Counted from the first letter of the stretch, positions 1 through 5,734 are shown. The stretch is 13,307 bases of DNA from JBLHOS01 sp047623825 (GCA_047623825.1 JBLHOS010000082.1:1-13307), one strand, 5' to 3'. Program-made: numbers and translations. The notes: generated from the letters alone by a model not told the origin.

Positions 1-87
1 GGCATCGAGGTCGACTTCTCGCTACCAGCCGAGCGCGTGATCCGGAGCTCTGGCCGCTCAAAAGGTGAAACTGGGCCAAAATACTGA
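1..87 (+). pseudogene. Possible remnant of an IS3-family OrfB transposase (truncated by window edge)
   Basis: Frame 1 is open from the first base to a TGA at 85-87 (28 codons). Its first half reads like the stretch of IS3-type OrfB integrase-domain (rve) proteins that contains 'DFSLPAERVIRS' and normally leads to a 'DNGPEY' segment with a catalytic Asp. Here the second half diverges ('ETGPKY' then stop), so the similarity is lost after about residue 17. I read this as a decayed or interrupted insertion-sequence fragment. The recognition rests on a short stretch from memory of the family; the rest of the gene would lie left of the window. Confidence 0.35.
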
Positions 88-277
88 CGGCCAATCCGAG
101 TTGCTACTCCACGCTATGAGGTAGCGCGTTTCCACACAGTCTGGACCGTTTTTGGAGAGAAGTTTTCAATGTAGCGAACGACAGATTCATGCCGAAGGCA
201 ACAGTTTCTAAGGCGTCAACAGCAGCTCAAGCGATGCGACATAATTGCTCAAAGACCATTTTGGTTCGTAGGCAGCT
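88..277. other. Non-coding stretch with nothing recognised
   Basis: Between the possible transposase remnant and the end of the tautomerase gene I see no convincing open frame, RNA gene or terminator. The only ATG-led frame (192-284) gives 30 codons without a recognisable family. It may be further insertion-sequence debris, but nothing in the sequence establishes that. Confidence 0.3.
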
Positions 278-685
278 CTAAGTATCATCACCAAGTTGTT
301 GGACGATTTTCATGGCAAATTTACCGTTTCCAACAGACCAATCTGAGTGGTCATTCTCATGCATGAAAATCAGGACATCTTTGGGGTTAACATGTGCATC
401 TTGTTCCAAATTTCTTGTGATTGCCGAATAGAGCGCAGTTTTCATAGCATCGCTGCGCCCACGTCGCATCGTAATCTCGACGACCACAACGTTGTCGGAT
501 CGCGCGACGCCGTTGAAGCTTCGGCTGTAAAAAAAATCTGCCGGATCGTAATCCTGAACCAAATTAAAAAGCTCGTCTCGTGGCATTTCTATACTCTCGA
601 GCAACGCTGAATGGATCCCCATAACAATCTTTTCTTTAATTTGAGGTTGGGTGCCTGACTTAACAGCAGTGCGCACGATTGGCAT
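278..685 (-). CDS. Tautomerase-superfamily protein (Tautomerase_2-like)
   Basis: This gives 135 residues starting Met-Pro-Ile-Val. Once the initiator Met is removed, Pro becomes the N-terminal residue that acts as general base in 4-oxalocrotonate tautomerase/MSAD-type enzymes. The length (about 130) and the segments 'DYDPADFF', 'RSDNVVVVEITMRRGRS' and the C-terminal 'WSVGNG' fit the Tautomerase_2 group, which is twice the size of the 62-residue 4-OT subunit. The substrate cannot be told from sequence. A good ribosome-binding site (AAAGGAGA on the minus strand, 693-700) lies just upstream of the ATG. The gene is divergent from a LysR regulator 77 bp away, an arrangement typical of a LysR-controlled catabolic or detoxification gene; that regulatory link is inferred. 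Confidence 0.85.
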   Translation of the reverse strand: MPIVRTAVKSGTQPQIKEKIVMGIHSALLESIEMPRDELFNLVQDYDPADFFYSRSFNGVARSDNVVVVEITMRRGRSDAMKTALYSAITRNLEQDAHVNPKDVLIFMHENDHSDWSVGNGKFAMKIVQQLGDDT

Positions 686-737
686 GTTGGTCTCTCCTTT
701 GATGTGCGTTCTGAGTAGCCTATTGTTGGGAATGAGG

Positions 738-749
738 ATAACGAGTTAT
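738..749. promoter_or_regulatory. Candidate LysR operator dyad in the divergent intergenic region
   Basis: ATAAC-GA-GTTAT is a perfect 5-bp inverted repeat with a 2-nt spacer, lying between the tautomerase start (685) and the LysR start (763). LysR-type regulators usually bind short interrupted dyads in such divergent spacers, but this one is shorter than the classical T-N11-A box. The assignment is by position only. Confidence 0.3.
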
Positions 750-762
750 TTGCCAGCACCTT

Positions 763-1653
763 GTGAGTATTACTCAAGTGAAATCCCGATCTAAGATATC
801 GCTAAATGCACTTAAGACGTTCGAAGCCGTCGCGCGTCACAACAGCATGTCGACAGCGTCTCTTGAGCTTTCAGTGACGCCTGGTGCAGTTAGTCGTCAA
901 ATTTCTGAGCTGCAATCTGTTGTGAGTTTTGATCTATTTATTGGACCTCGAAGCAATCGCACTTTGACGGATGAGGGCCGGCAACTGGCGGCCACGTTGA
1001 CGTCTGCCCTCGATGAAATTGATGCTATACTGCTGACGCTAGACGAAACCCGTGATACAATTTTGGATATTGCCTGCCTCAGCACGATGGCTGTTCGTTG
1101 GCTCATCCCGCGGCTGCACCGCTTTCGATCAAAACATCCAAATATTGATTTGCGGCTTTCGACCAATCCGCTTCGCCCTGATCGTGGGCGCAATCGAATG
1201 GACGTTTCGATTTTGGTGCTTCCGCCGACGATATCGCTAGGACCGCGGGACACGATGTTGTTCACAGAAGCTCTGGGGCCAGTATTGAAACCCGGGCTGC
1301 TCAGCCATTGTGCAGGACCTGACGATTTAAGTGGTTTGCCTTTGTTGACAACAAAGACCCGCCCGCAAGCGTGGCAAGAATGGCAGGCTCAGATTGGTTC
1401 AACCTGCATTTATCCGACACAACAGAGCAAGTTTGAGCACCTTTCACTCGCGATTGAAGCTGCCGCAAACGGTTTGGGTGTTTGCGTAACGCCTGTGCAT
1501 TTGGTTGAAGATGATATTTATCGTGGACGCCTGATTGCACCATTTGGGTTTGAACAAAGCGGTTATGCTTATGTTGCGCATGCACACGGACGTCAAAAGC
1601 GTAGATCGGATGCATTCATTGACTGGCTCAGTCATGATCTAGCGAGCGATTGA
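763..1653 (+). CDS. LysR-family transcriptional regulator
   Basis: This is a 296-residue protein of normal length for the family. The N-terminal winged HTH covers about residues 13-75: 'ALKTFEAVARHNSMSTASLELSVTPGAV' (shown in part), then 'SRQISELQ' as recognition helix and 'LTDEGRQL' in the wing. Residues ~95-290 form the periplasmic-binding-like effector domain, with the 'ANGLGVCVTP' segment typical of GcvA-like members. The start is GTG at 763; a second in-frame GTG at 778 is possible, and neither has a strong Shine-Dalgarno sequence. It probably controls the divergent tautomerase gene and itself. The effector is unknown. Confidence 0.9.
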   Translation: MSITQVKSRSKISLNALKTFEAVARHNSMSTASLELSVTPGAVSRQISELQSVVSFDLFIGPRSNRTLTDEGRQLAATLTSALDEIDAILLTLDETRDTILDIACLSTMAVRWLIPRLHRFRSKHPNIDLRLSTNPLRPDRGRNRMDVSILVLPPTISLGPRDTMLFTEALGPVLKPGLLSHCAGPDDLSGLPLLTTKTRPQAWQEWQAQIGSTCIYPTQQSKFEHLSLAIEAAANGLGVCVTPVHLVEDDIYRGRLIAPFGFEQSGYAYVAHAHGRQKRRSDAFIDWLSHDLASD

Positions 1654-1726
1654 CGAAACTTGTCGCAAAGGCAGGCGCATGCCCGTCAAAAATCATGGGC
1701 AGATTTGTCTGGAGGCTGCATCTAAT

Positions 1727-1751
1727 GAGCGCTCCTAAAACGCTCCTTTTT
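1727..1751 (+). terminator. Weak candidate intrinsic terminator after the LysR gene
   Basis: GAGCG (1727-1731) pairs with CGCTC (1741-1745) around a 9-nt loop and is followed by CTTTTT. The stem is only 5 bp, so it would be a weak terminator, but position and T-run fit the end of the LysR transcript. Confidence 0.35.
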
Positions 1752-1847
1752 GGCACGCCCGCAAAACTCCTTGCTTGATGCTGCCATAAATCCCGTTCAA
1801 AATCCAAGTGGTTGTTGAGGGTTTTTGCCTCTACCGTGATAGCAGGC

Positions 1848-1863
1848 ATTAGCTGCATTGCAG
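1848..1863 (+). repeat. Dispersed repeat fragment (copy 1, left flank of the IS)
   Basis: The 16-bp string ATTAGCTGCATTGCAG recurs exactly at 5442-5457. It contains the near-palindrome GCTGCATTGCAGC. It lies about 40 bp left of the IS inverted repeat, so it may be one half of a dispersed intergenic repeat into which the element inserted. Confidence 0.5.
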
Positions 1864-1890
1864 AAATTTTGTACTTTGGGCTCGAAGCTG

Positions 1891-1908
1891 ATGGGGTGGA
1901 TGGGGTGG
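1891..1908 (+). repeat. 9-bp tandem duplication at the left edge of the IS
   Basis: ATGGGGTGG occurs twice back to back (1891-1899 and 1900-1908). The second copy overlaps the start of the left inverted repeat at 1905, so the duplication sits right at the inferred IS/host junction. Confidence 0.6.
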
Positions 1909-1917
1909 ATGGCTCCT
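1905..1917 (+). repeat. Left subterminal inverted repeat of the IS1111-type element
   Basis: GTGGATGGCTCCT is the exact reverse complement of 3308-3320. It lies 54 bp upstream of the AGGAG ribosome-binding site of the transposase. Confidence 0.75.
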
Positions 1918-1983
1918 GCCCCAACCAGCGTCGTGATGCGCCATACTGCAGGTGTCGAAATCTGCATAGAGAGGAGCCAACCC

Positions 1984-3003
1984 AAGGAAGTTACCACAAT
2001 CGGCCTAGGTTTGGCCAAGAACGTTTTTCAAGTTCATGGGATTACCGAAGACGAAGAGGTCGCCTTCAACAGGCCTTTGAGACGGGCACAGTTGTTACCG
2101 TTTTTCTGCAAGCTTGAACCCTGCCTGATTGGTATGGAGGCTTGCAGCAGTGCGCATCATTGGGGGCGGGAGCTTACAGCCTTGGGCCATGATGTCCGAC
2201 TGATCCCACCGATTTATGTCAAACCATATGTCAAATCCGGAAAATCTGACGCCATCGATGCCGAAGCCATTTGTGAAGCGGTGACGCGTCCTACGATGAG
2301 GTTTGTTGCGATAAAAACTGTTGAACAACAAGCTTTGTTGTCGCTCCATCGCACACGGAGTCTGCTTGTGCGCCAACGCACACAGCTGATCAATGGCTTG
2401 CGTAGTATGGTCGCTGAGTTCGGGGTTTACATCGCAAGGGGACTCGCGCGGGTCATTGGGTTTGCTGAGGATGTTTTGATGGGTGAAGTACTGGACCTGC
2501 CCGAGATCGCCAATGAGGTGATCCATAATCTGTGCGAGCATCTCATGGCACTTCACGCCCGCATCCGATGGTATGAAGATCGGCTCAAGCTGGTCGCCAA
2601 GGAAGATGCGCGGGTCCGCTTGTTGCGCACTATACTAGGCGTCGGCGGCGTGACTGCCTCGACAATCATCGCTAGCATTGGTGACGGCCATCAGTTCCGA
2701 AATGGCCGTGAGTTTGCAGCCTGACTGGGTCTGACGCCTGCGAACAAATCCAGCGGCGGCAAAGAGAAGCTCGGACGCATTACAAAAATGGGTGATCAAT
2801 ACTTACGATCCTTGTTGGTTGTTGGCATGACGTCGCTCGTCCAACAGACCAAGTCGCACCCTGAGCAAGCAAGCAAATGGCTGACATCACTGCTGGAGCG
2901 AAAACCGGCGCGCCTCGCAACCGTCGCTATGGCCAATAAAACGGCAAGGATCGTCTGGGCCGTTTTGACCCGCAACGAACCTTATACATCGCACACTGCC
3001 TAA
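1984..3003 (+). pseudogene. IS110/IS1111-type DEDD transposase, inactivated
   Basis: The two frame segments flanking the TGA at 2722-2724 are in the same frame and together read as one ~340-codon IS110-family transposase. The N-terminal RuvC-like DEDD domain shows 'GLAKNVFQVHG', 'IGMEACSSAHHWGREL' (Glu) and 'KSGKSDAIDAEAICEA' (Asp). The C-terminal Transposase_20 domain shows 'LLRTILGVGGVTASTIIASIG', 'LGLTPANKSSGGKEKLGRIT' and 'KMGDQYLRSLLVVG'. Three lesions are visible. The TGA replaces the Trp usual in 'FAAWLGLTP' (TGG to TGA). The first catalytic Asp of 'G-[IVL]-D-L-[AG]-K-N' is Gly (GGT, codon 1999-2001). A good AGGAG (1972-1976) is followed 7 nt later by AAG (1984-1986) where 'ATG GAA GTT ACC' would be expected. 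An upstream ATG at 1858 gives a longer open frame, but it lies outside the inverted repeat and its first 40 residues are not family-like. Confidence 0.85.
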
Positions 3004-3307
3004 AAGGAGAAAGAATAACGAGTTAGCAAGACCCGCGAGATGATGGTGCATAAGTCTGCCGCCAAAACCAAGACACTCCGCCGAATGGCACGGGCATTAT
3101 AGCCCGCTAAGCTGATAGAAACTTGGTTTGCGGAACCCATCCACTGCCCGGAAGGGTATTGCGAAGCAATGTCCCGAGAGGGAGGGCCAGCGGTCAAAAC
3201 CGCGCAAACAGGCCCCTTTCATGCATGCTTTGCATGCACTGCCGGCAGCGGGACACATGACTGCTTCTGACAAATGCACAAATCTGATCAAATATGTCTT
3301 GCTATGT
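3004..3307 (+). ncRNA. Candidate IS1111 right-end guide RNA (bridge/seek RNA) region
   Basis: This ~300-nt stretch between the transposase stop and the right inverted repeat has no convincing gene but is rich in perfect hairpins: CGGGC/GCCCG (3091-3106), ATTGC-GAA-GCAAT (3158-3170), GCGGT-CAAA-ACCGC (3190-3203) and TGCATGC-TTT-GCATGCA (3222-3238). IS110-family transposases work with a structured RNA encoded in a non-coding end, and in the IS1111 subgroup that end is the one downstream of the transposase. The exact RNA ends and its target/donor-binding loops cannot be read from one copy. A transcript has not been shown, and the host copy may be decayed like its transposase. Confidence 0.4.
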
Positions 3308-3320
3308 AGGAGCCATCCAC
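3308..3320 (+). repeat. Right subterminal inverted repeat of the IS1111-type element
   Basis: AGGAGCCATCCAC exactly mirrors 1905-1917. The adjacent host sequence contains TTCGCTGCA (3329-3337), also found in the second half of the repeat unit at 5442-5518. Confidence 0.75.
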
Positions 3321-3403
3321 ACGGGCCTTTCGCTGCACGTGCACAGAGGTCTGCTTCGGCGTTCAACGTAGAGTTCACATTGCATTAACGCCATTTCGTT
3401 CGA

Positions 3404-4012
3404 TCAACCGCTTAAAGCTGCAAATCCGAAACGTAAGAAGCTCTGGATTTGATCTGGTGGAACACCCTCTTTTTGCATGCGCATCGCCCCCGCGTGTTGA
3501 GCATCAACAAATTGAGCTGCGACGGTGGTGGGTAAGTTTTTATCGAACTGGTTTTGGGATTTTGCGCCCTCAACCCAGCTTGAAATGCCTTTTTGAAAAC
3601 GCTCCCGAAGCAGATCCAGCTTTTCCACGGTCTTAGGACCAAATCTGTCGTGCTGTGTGCGCATCATGACGAACAAGCAGCCTTTTGGAATGCCTAACAC
3701 GTCACGGTCTTGCATCATAAAATCAATGACGGCGTCAATGGTCGCGTCAAACGTCTGACTTGCTTCGAAAATGTTAAGAAATGGAGCAATCGCCACCTGT
3801 TCGTAGACATCAAGTACCCTTGATTTCAACTCATCATCACTGCCGAAGGCGCGGTAGATCGCAGGTTTGGACGCACCAGTCAGCTTGCAAATATCGTTGA
3901 TCGAAACGCTCAGTGGATCATGCGCCCAATATTGCATCAAGGATACTTGCAACACCGCGTCTTGGTCGAGCGTCGTTGGTCGACCACGGGTGGGTAGAGA
4001 TGATTGGCTCAT
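3404..4012 (-). CDS. TetR/AcrR-family transcriptional regulator
   Basis: From the ATG at 4012 the protein is 202 residues. The N-terminal TetR DNA-binding domain spans about 10-60, with 'VSINDICKLTGASKPAIYRAF' as the helix-turn-helix (one residue split: it runs from Val36 to Phe56). The remaining all-alpha part is the divergent ligand-binding/dimerisation domain, with 'IPKGCLFVMMR' near its middle. A TTG seven codons upstream (4033) keeps the frame open, but the ATG at 4012 has an AAAGG motif at proper distance and gives the usual 'short basic arm + HTH' layout ('PTRGRPTT'). The gene is divergent from the alpha/beta-hydrolase gene with ~100 bp between starts, so it most likely represses that operon and itself. 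The ligand is unknown. Confidence 0.88.
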   Translation of the reverse strand: MSQSSLPTRGRPTTLDQDAVLQVSLMQYWAHDPLSVSINDICKLTGASKPAIYRAFGSDDELKSRVLDVYEQVAIAPFLNIFEASQTFDATIDAVIDFMMQDRDVLGIPKGCLFVMMRTQHDRFGPKTVEKLDLLRERFQKGISSWVEGAKSQNQFDKNLPTTVAAQFVDAQHAGAMRMQKEGVPPDQIQSFLRFGFAALSG

Positions 4013-4037
4013 TATCGGACCTTTAGGTGCCAAATAG

Positions 4038-4068
4038 TTGACGGTAGCGTTACGTACCCATAGTTACG
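4038..4068 (+). promoter_or_regulatory. Candidate promoter/operator for the hydrolase operon, TetR-controlled
   Basis: TTGACG (4038-4043) is a good -35 hexamer; the -10 is unclear (CATAGT at 4059 with a 15-bp spacer, or TAGTTA at 4061 with 17 bp). Directly after the -35 lies an imperfect dyad, GGTAGCGTTACGTACC (4043-4058; GGTA/TACC arms, CGT/ACG inside with one bulge). GTTACG is also repeated at 4049-4054 and 4063-4068. A dyad overlapping a divergent promoter is where a TetR dimer would bind. Confidence 0.35.
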
Positions 4069-4113
4069 AAATAAATAGCATGAACGCCACTTTGATTTCC
4101 AAAGGAGATACGT

Positions 4114-5088
4114 ATGTCGAAGGATCCCATCGGCCTTTTCGGTCGAATGAACGCTTTGAGCTTAATGTTGATCACGCCCGAATTTTATAATGTCCGGCGT
4201 CGTCGCTCCTGCACCGCCTCAAAGATCGATTACGCGCCAGCGGAATTCACCATGAAACCAGAAACCCTGCAGCTGGACGGGTTGTCGATCCGCTATGCGC
4301 GGGCAGGTAAATCCGATGGTCCGACGATCTTGTTCCTAAGCCCGCTACCACAAAGCATCCTGTGCTACGATGCCGTCTGGGCAAGCCTCGCGCCCGAGGC
4401 CAATTTGATCGCGCTCGATATGCCCGGATTTGGCAAAAGCGAAGGGGGCATGGAGTACATGTCCTTTGCCGCCCAAAGCGCATTTCTTGAAAAATTCGTC
4501 ATCGCCTTGGATTTGTCGGACATCCATATCGTCGCACCTGATGTGGCCATGCCAGTGGCGCTACACTACGTTATTCACCGCGATCACAAAGCCAAAAGCA
4601 TCGCAATCGGGGACGGTCCGGGCATTTTGCCCTCAGCCGACGGCAGCTTGATCCGAAAGATCGTAGGCTACGGCTTTTGGCGGACTTTAGTGAACATGAC
4701 CGGTATGAGCACCTTCATCGCGGGTGCGACCTATTTGGGTTACCTGCACTACAGCCCAAAGGCTGCAGAGGTCACGGATTACATGGAATCCTATGCCGGC
4801 CGTGCACGCCAAGTCACCAGCTGGTTCAAAAGCTACCCCGAGGCCACAAAAGAAATCGACCCCAGCCTCGACACGCTTGATGTGCCTGTCCAAGTGTTCT
4901 GGGGCGATCAAGATGCGTTCCTGAAAACGGACAACGCCAACCGTTTGCATGCCCGTCTGCCAAAAAGTGCGCTAACGATCTTTGAAAATTGTGGGCATTT
5001 TTGCTACCAAGACAAAAGCGCCGAATTCAGCGCCATGATGTCGACTTGGGTGAAGGACGGCCACAAGTTGAACAAAACCGGTGGCTGA
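4114..5088 (+). CDS. Alpha/beta-hydrolase-fold protein with Asp at the nucleophile position
   Basis: This protein has 324 residues. The hydrolase fold starts near residue 53: 'LDGLSIRYARAG', 'PTILFLSPLPQS' (strand 3/oxyanion loop), 'LIALDMPGFGKSEG' (residues 98-111), then strand 5 and the nucleophile elbow 'HIVAPDVAMPVALHYV' with Asp143. A cap region (~170-245) follows, then 'VQVFWGDQDAFL' (acid Asp265 or Asp267) and 'CGHFCY' (His295). Asp in place of Ser at the elbow recalls haloalkane dehalogenases and epoxide hydrolases. Two features are odd: the elbow is A-P-D-V-A rather than G-x-D-x-G, and the usual HGxP oxyanion motif is S-P-L-P. The substrate is therefore unknown. The start at 4114 has an excellent AAAGGAGA; it adds ~46 non-conserved residues before Met47 (4252), a possible alternative start. 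The stop overlaps the next gene by 8 bp. Confidence 0.85.
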   Translation: MSKDPIGLFGRMNALSLMLITPEFYNVRRRRSCTASKIDYAPAEFTMKPETLQLDGLSIRYARAGKSDGPTILFLSPLPQSILCYDAVWASLAPEANLIALDMPGFGKSEGGMEYMSFAAQSAFLEKFVIALDLSDIHIVAPDVAMPVALHYVIHRDHKAKSIAIGDGPGILPSADGSLIRKIVGYGFWRTLVNMTGMSTFIAGATYLGYLHYSPKAAEVTDYMESYAGRARQVTSWFKSYPEATKEIDPSLDTLDVPVQVFWGDQDAFLKTDNANRLHARLPKSALTIFENCGHFCYQDKSAEFSAMMSTWVKDGHKLNKTGG

Positions 5089-5446
5089 CACGGTCTATGT
5101 TTCAATCACGGGACTGCAATTGAAGCGGGCATGGCATGCGCCAATATTTTGGCGTCATGCGCTTGCATCCATGTCCCAAGCACAGCGTGCTGATGGCTGT
5201 CTAAGCGCCGATGCCAGAACCATAAACGGGGTCCACCATACGCTCAGTGTCTGGCAATCCCGCGACAAGATGCTGACATATCTAGGCGCGGGGGCACATC
5301 TAAAGGCGATGCAAACGTTTGAAAATATCGCGACAGGCAAGGTTTTTGGCTTTGACACAGATACGCCCCCAAACTGGTCAGAAGTTCATCACCTCTGGAT
5401 CGAGCGCGGCAAGGTTGTTTCTGCTGGGTCCAAAAGCGGGAATTAG
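5081..5446 (+). CDS. Small ABM-like (dimeric alpha/beta-barrel) protein, possible monooxygenase-type
   Basis: This gives 121 residues from a GTG that overlaps the hydrolase stop by 8 bp, so the two genes are translationally coupled. The pattern 'YVSITGLQLK...FWRHALASM...GCLSA...HHTLSVWQSRDKML..L..GAHLKAMQTF' resembles the ferredoxin-like fold of the antibiotic-biosynthesis-monooxygenase/DUF3291 type: strand, helix, then the 'HT-SVW' central strand, then helix. Many such proteins are small dimeric enzymes on quinones or aromatics, but no catalytic residue can be named here. The last residues and the stop (TAG 5444-5446) fall in the repeat starting at 5442, so the C-terminus may have been set by that repeat. 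Function is unproven; pairing with the hydrolase suggests one pathway. Confidence 0.7.
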   Translation: MADTVYVSITGLQLKRAWHAPIFWRHALASMSQAQRADGCLSADARTINGVHHTLSVWQSRDKMLTYLGAGAHLKAMQTFENIATGKVFGFDTDTPPNWSEVHHLWIERGKVVSAGSKSGN

Positions 5447-5518
5447 CTGCATTGCAGCAAGTCGGCAATACGGACTCATTCCAGCCGTTCGCTGCAGCAA
5501 GCCCAAACGGCGGCTTTT
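5442..5518 (+). repeat. Dispersed intergenic repeat unit (copy 2), with potential weak terminator
   Basis: The unit begins with ATTAGCTGCATTGCAG (identical to 1848-1863) and continues to a second half with CCGTTCGCTGCAGC. That second half shares TTCGCTGCA with 3329-3337 on the right flank of the IS. GCCGTT (5484-5489) pairs with AACGGC (5506-5511) and is followed by GGCTTTT, so the unit could also end the hydrolase/ABM transcript. I recall similar GCTGCATTGCAGC-type intergenic repeats in Roseobacter-group genomes, but cannot verify this. Confidence 0.45.
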
Positions 5519-5592
5519 CCTGGCGCACGTGCGATCTGGATTGATCATCTGATGTGAACATCTGTCTTACCAGACGTCGGAAATTGTAAAAT

Positions 5593-5668
5593 TGGTGAGC
5601 CGTGCAGGATTCGAACCTGCGACCCGCTGATTAAAAGTCAGCTGCTCTACCAACTGAGCTAACGGCCC
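5593..5668 (-). tRNA. tRNA-Lys (anticodon TTT)
   Basis: On the minus strand a complete 76-nt cloverleaf can be folded. The acceptor stem GGGCCGT pairs with ACGGCTC (one G-U), and the 3' CCA is encoded (TGG at 5593-5595). The D-arm contains AGCTCAGTTGGTAGAGC, the T-arm GGTTCGAATCC, and the anticodon arm CTGAC-TTTTAAT-CAG, which puts TTT in the loop. It decodes AAA/AAG. It is transcribed away from dapF and has its own promoter just upstream. Confidence 0.97.
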
Positions 5669-5680
5669 ACACAAGCCGGC

Positions 5681-5709
5681 TACCTATTGGCCGGACCCGG
5701 TAGCGTCAA
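5681..5709 (-). promoter_or_regulatory. Promoter of tRNA-Lys
   Basis: On the minus strand TTGACG (complement of 5704-5709) is followed after exactly 17 bp by TAGGTA (complement of 5681-5686), about 12 bp before the mature tRNA 5' end. The -35 and spacing are near-consensus for sigma-70; the -10 is weaker. It lies within the upstream part of the longest dapF frame, which argues for a downstream dapF start. Confidence 0.6.
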
Positions 5710-5734
5710 GCAGAAATCGGGCAAGGGATTTCAA

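Larger units (their letters stand above)
1905..3320 (+). mobile_element. IS110-family, IS1111-type insertion sequence (degenerate)
   Basis: The element is bounded by a perfect 13-bp inverted repeat: GTGGATGGCTCCT at 1905-1917 and AGGAGCCATCCAC at 3308-3320. Between them lies one DEDD-type transposase frame (about 1984-3003) followed by a ~300-nt non-coding right end. Short subterminal inverted repeats of about 7-17 bp are the hallmark of the IS1111 subgroup within IS110; the IS110 subgroup proper lacks them. In this group the true ends lie a few bases outside the repeats, so the coordinates are approximate. The total of ~1.42 kb is normal for the group. No target duplication is expected or seen. 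The transposase is broken (see its entry), so the copy is not autonomous. Confidence 0.8.

Noticed and set aside
738..748. 11-mer ATAACGAGTTA repeated at 3015-3025
   Set aside because: There is no further similarity around the two copies and they sit in unrelated settings, so chance is the simplest explanation.
1628..1924. 98-codon minus-strand frame between LysR and the IS
   Set aside because: It crosses the end of the LysR gene and the IS edge, and I recognise no family in it; it could be relic coding DNA, but nothing supports a gene.
1858..1983. ATG-led N-terminal extension of the transposase frame
   Set aside because: It starts outside the left inverted repeat, crosses the 9-bp tandem duplication, and does not resemble IS110-family N-termini; the ribosome-binding site at 1972-1976 points to a start at 1984.
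3128..3388. Open frames on both strands in the right non-coding end of the IS
   Set aside because: They run across the inverted repeat into host DNA, have Cys/Ala/Arg-rich unlikely composition and no ribosome-binding site; the hairpins explain the region better.
5550..5592. Possible terminator hairpin downstream of tRNA-Lys on the minus strand
   Set aside because: The TCTG/CAGA stem is only 4 bp and is not followed by a T-run on that strand.
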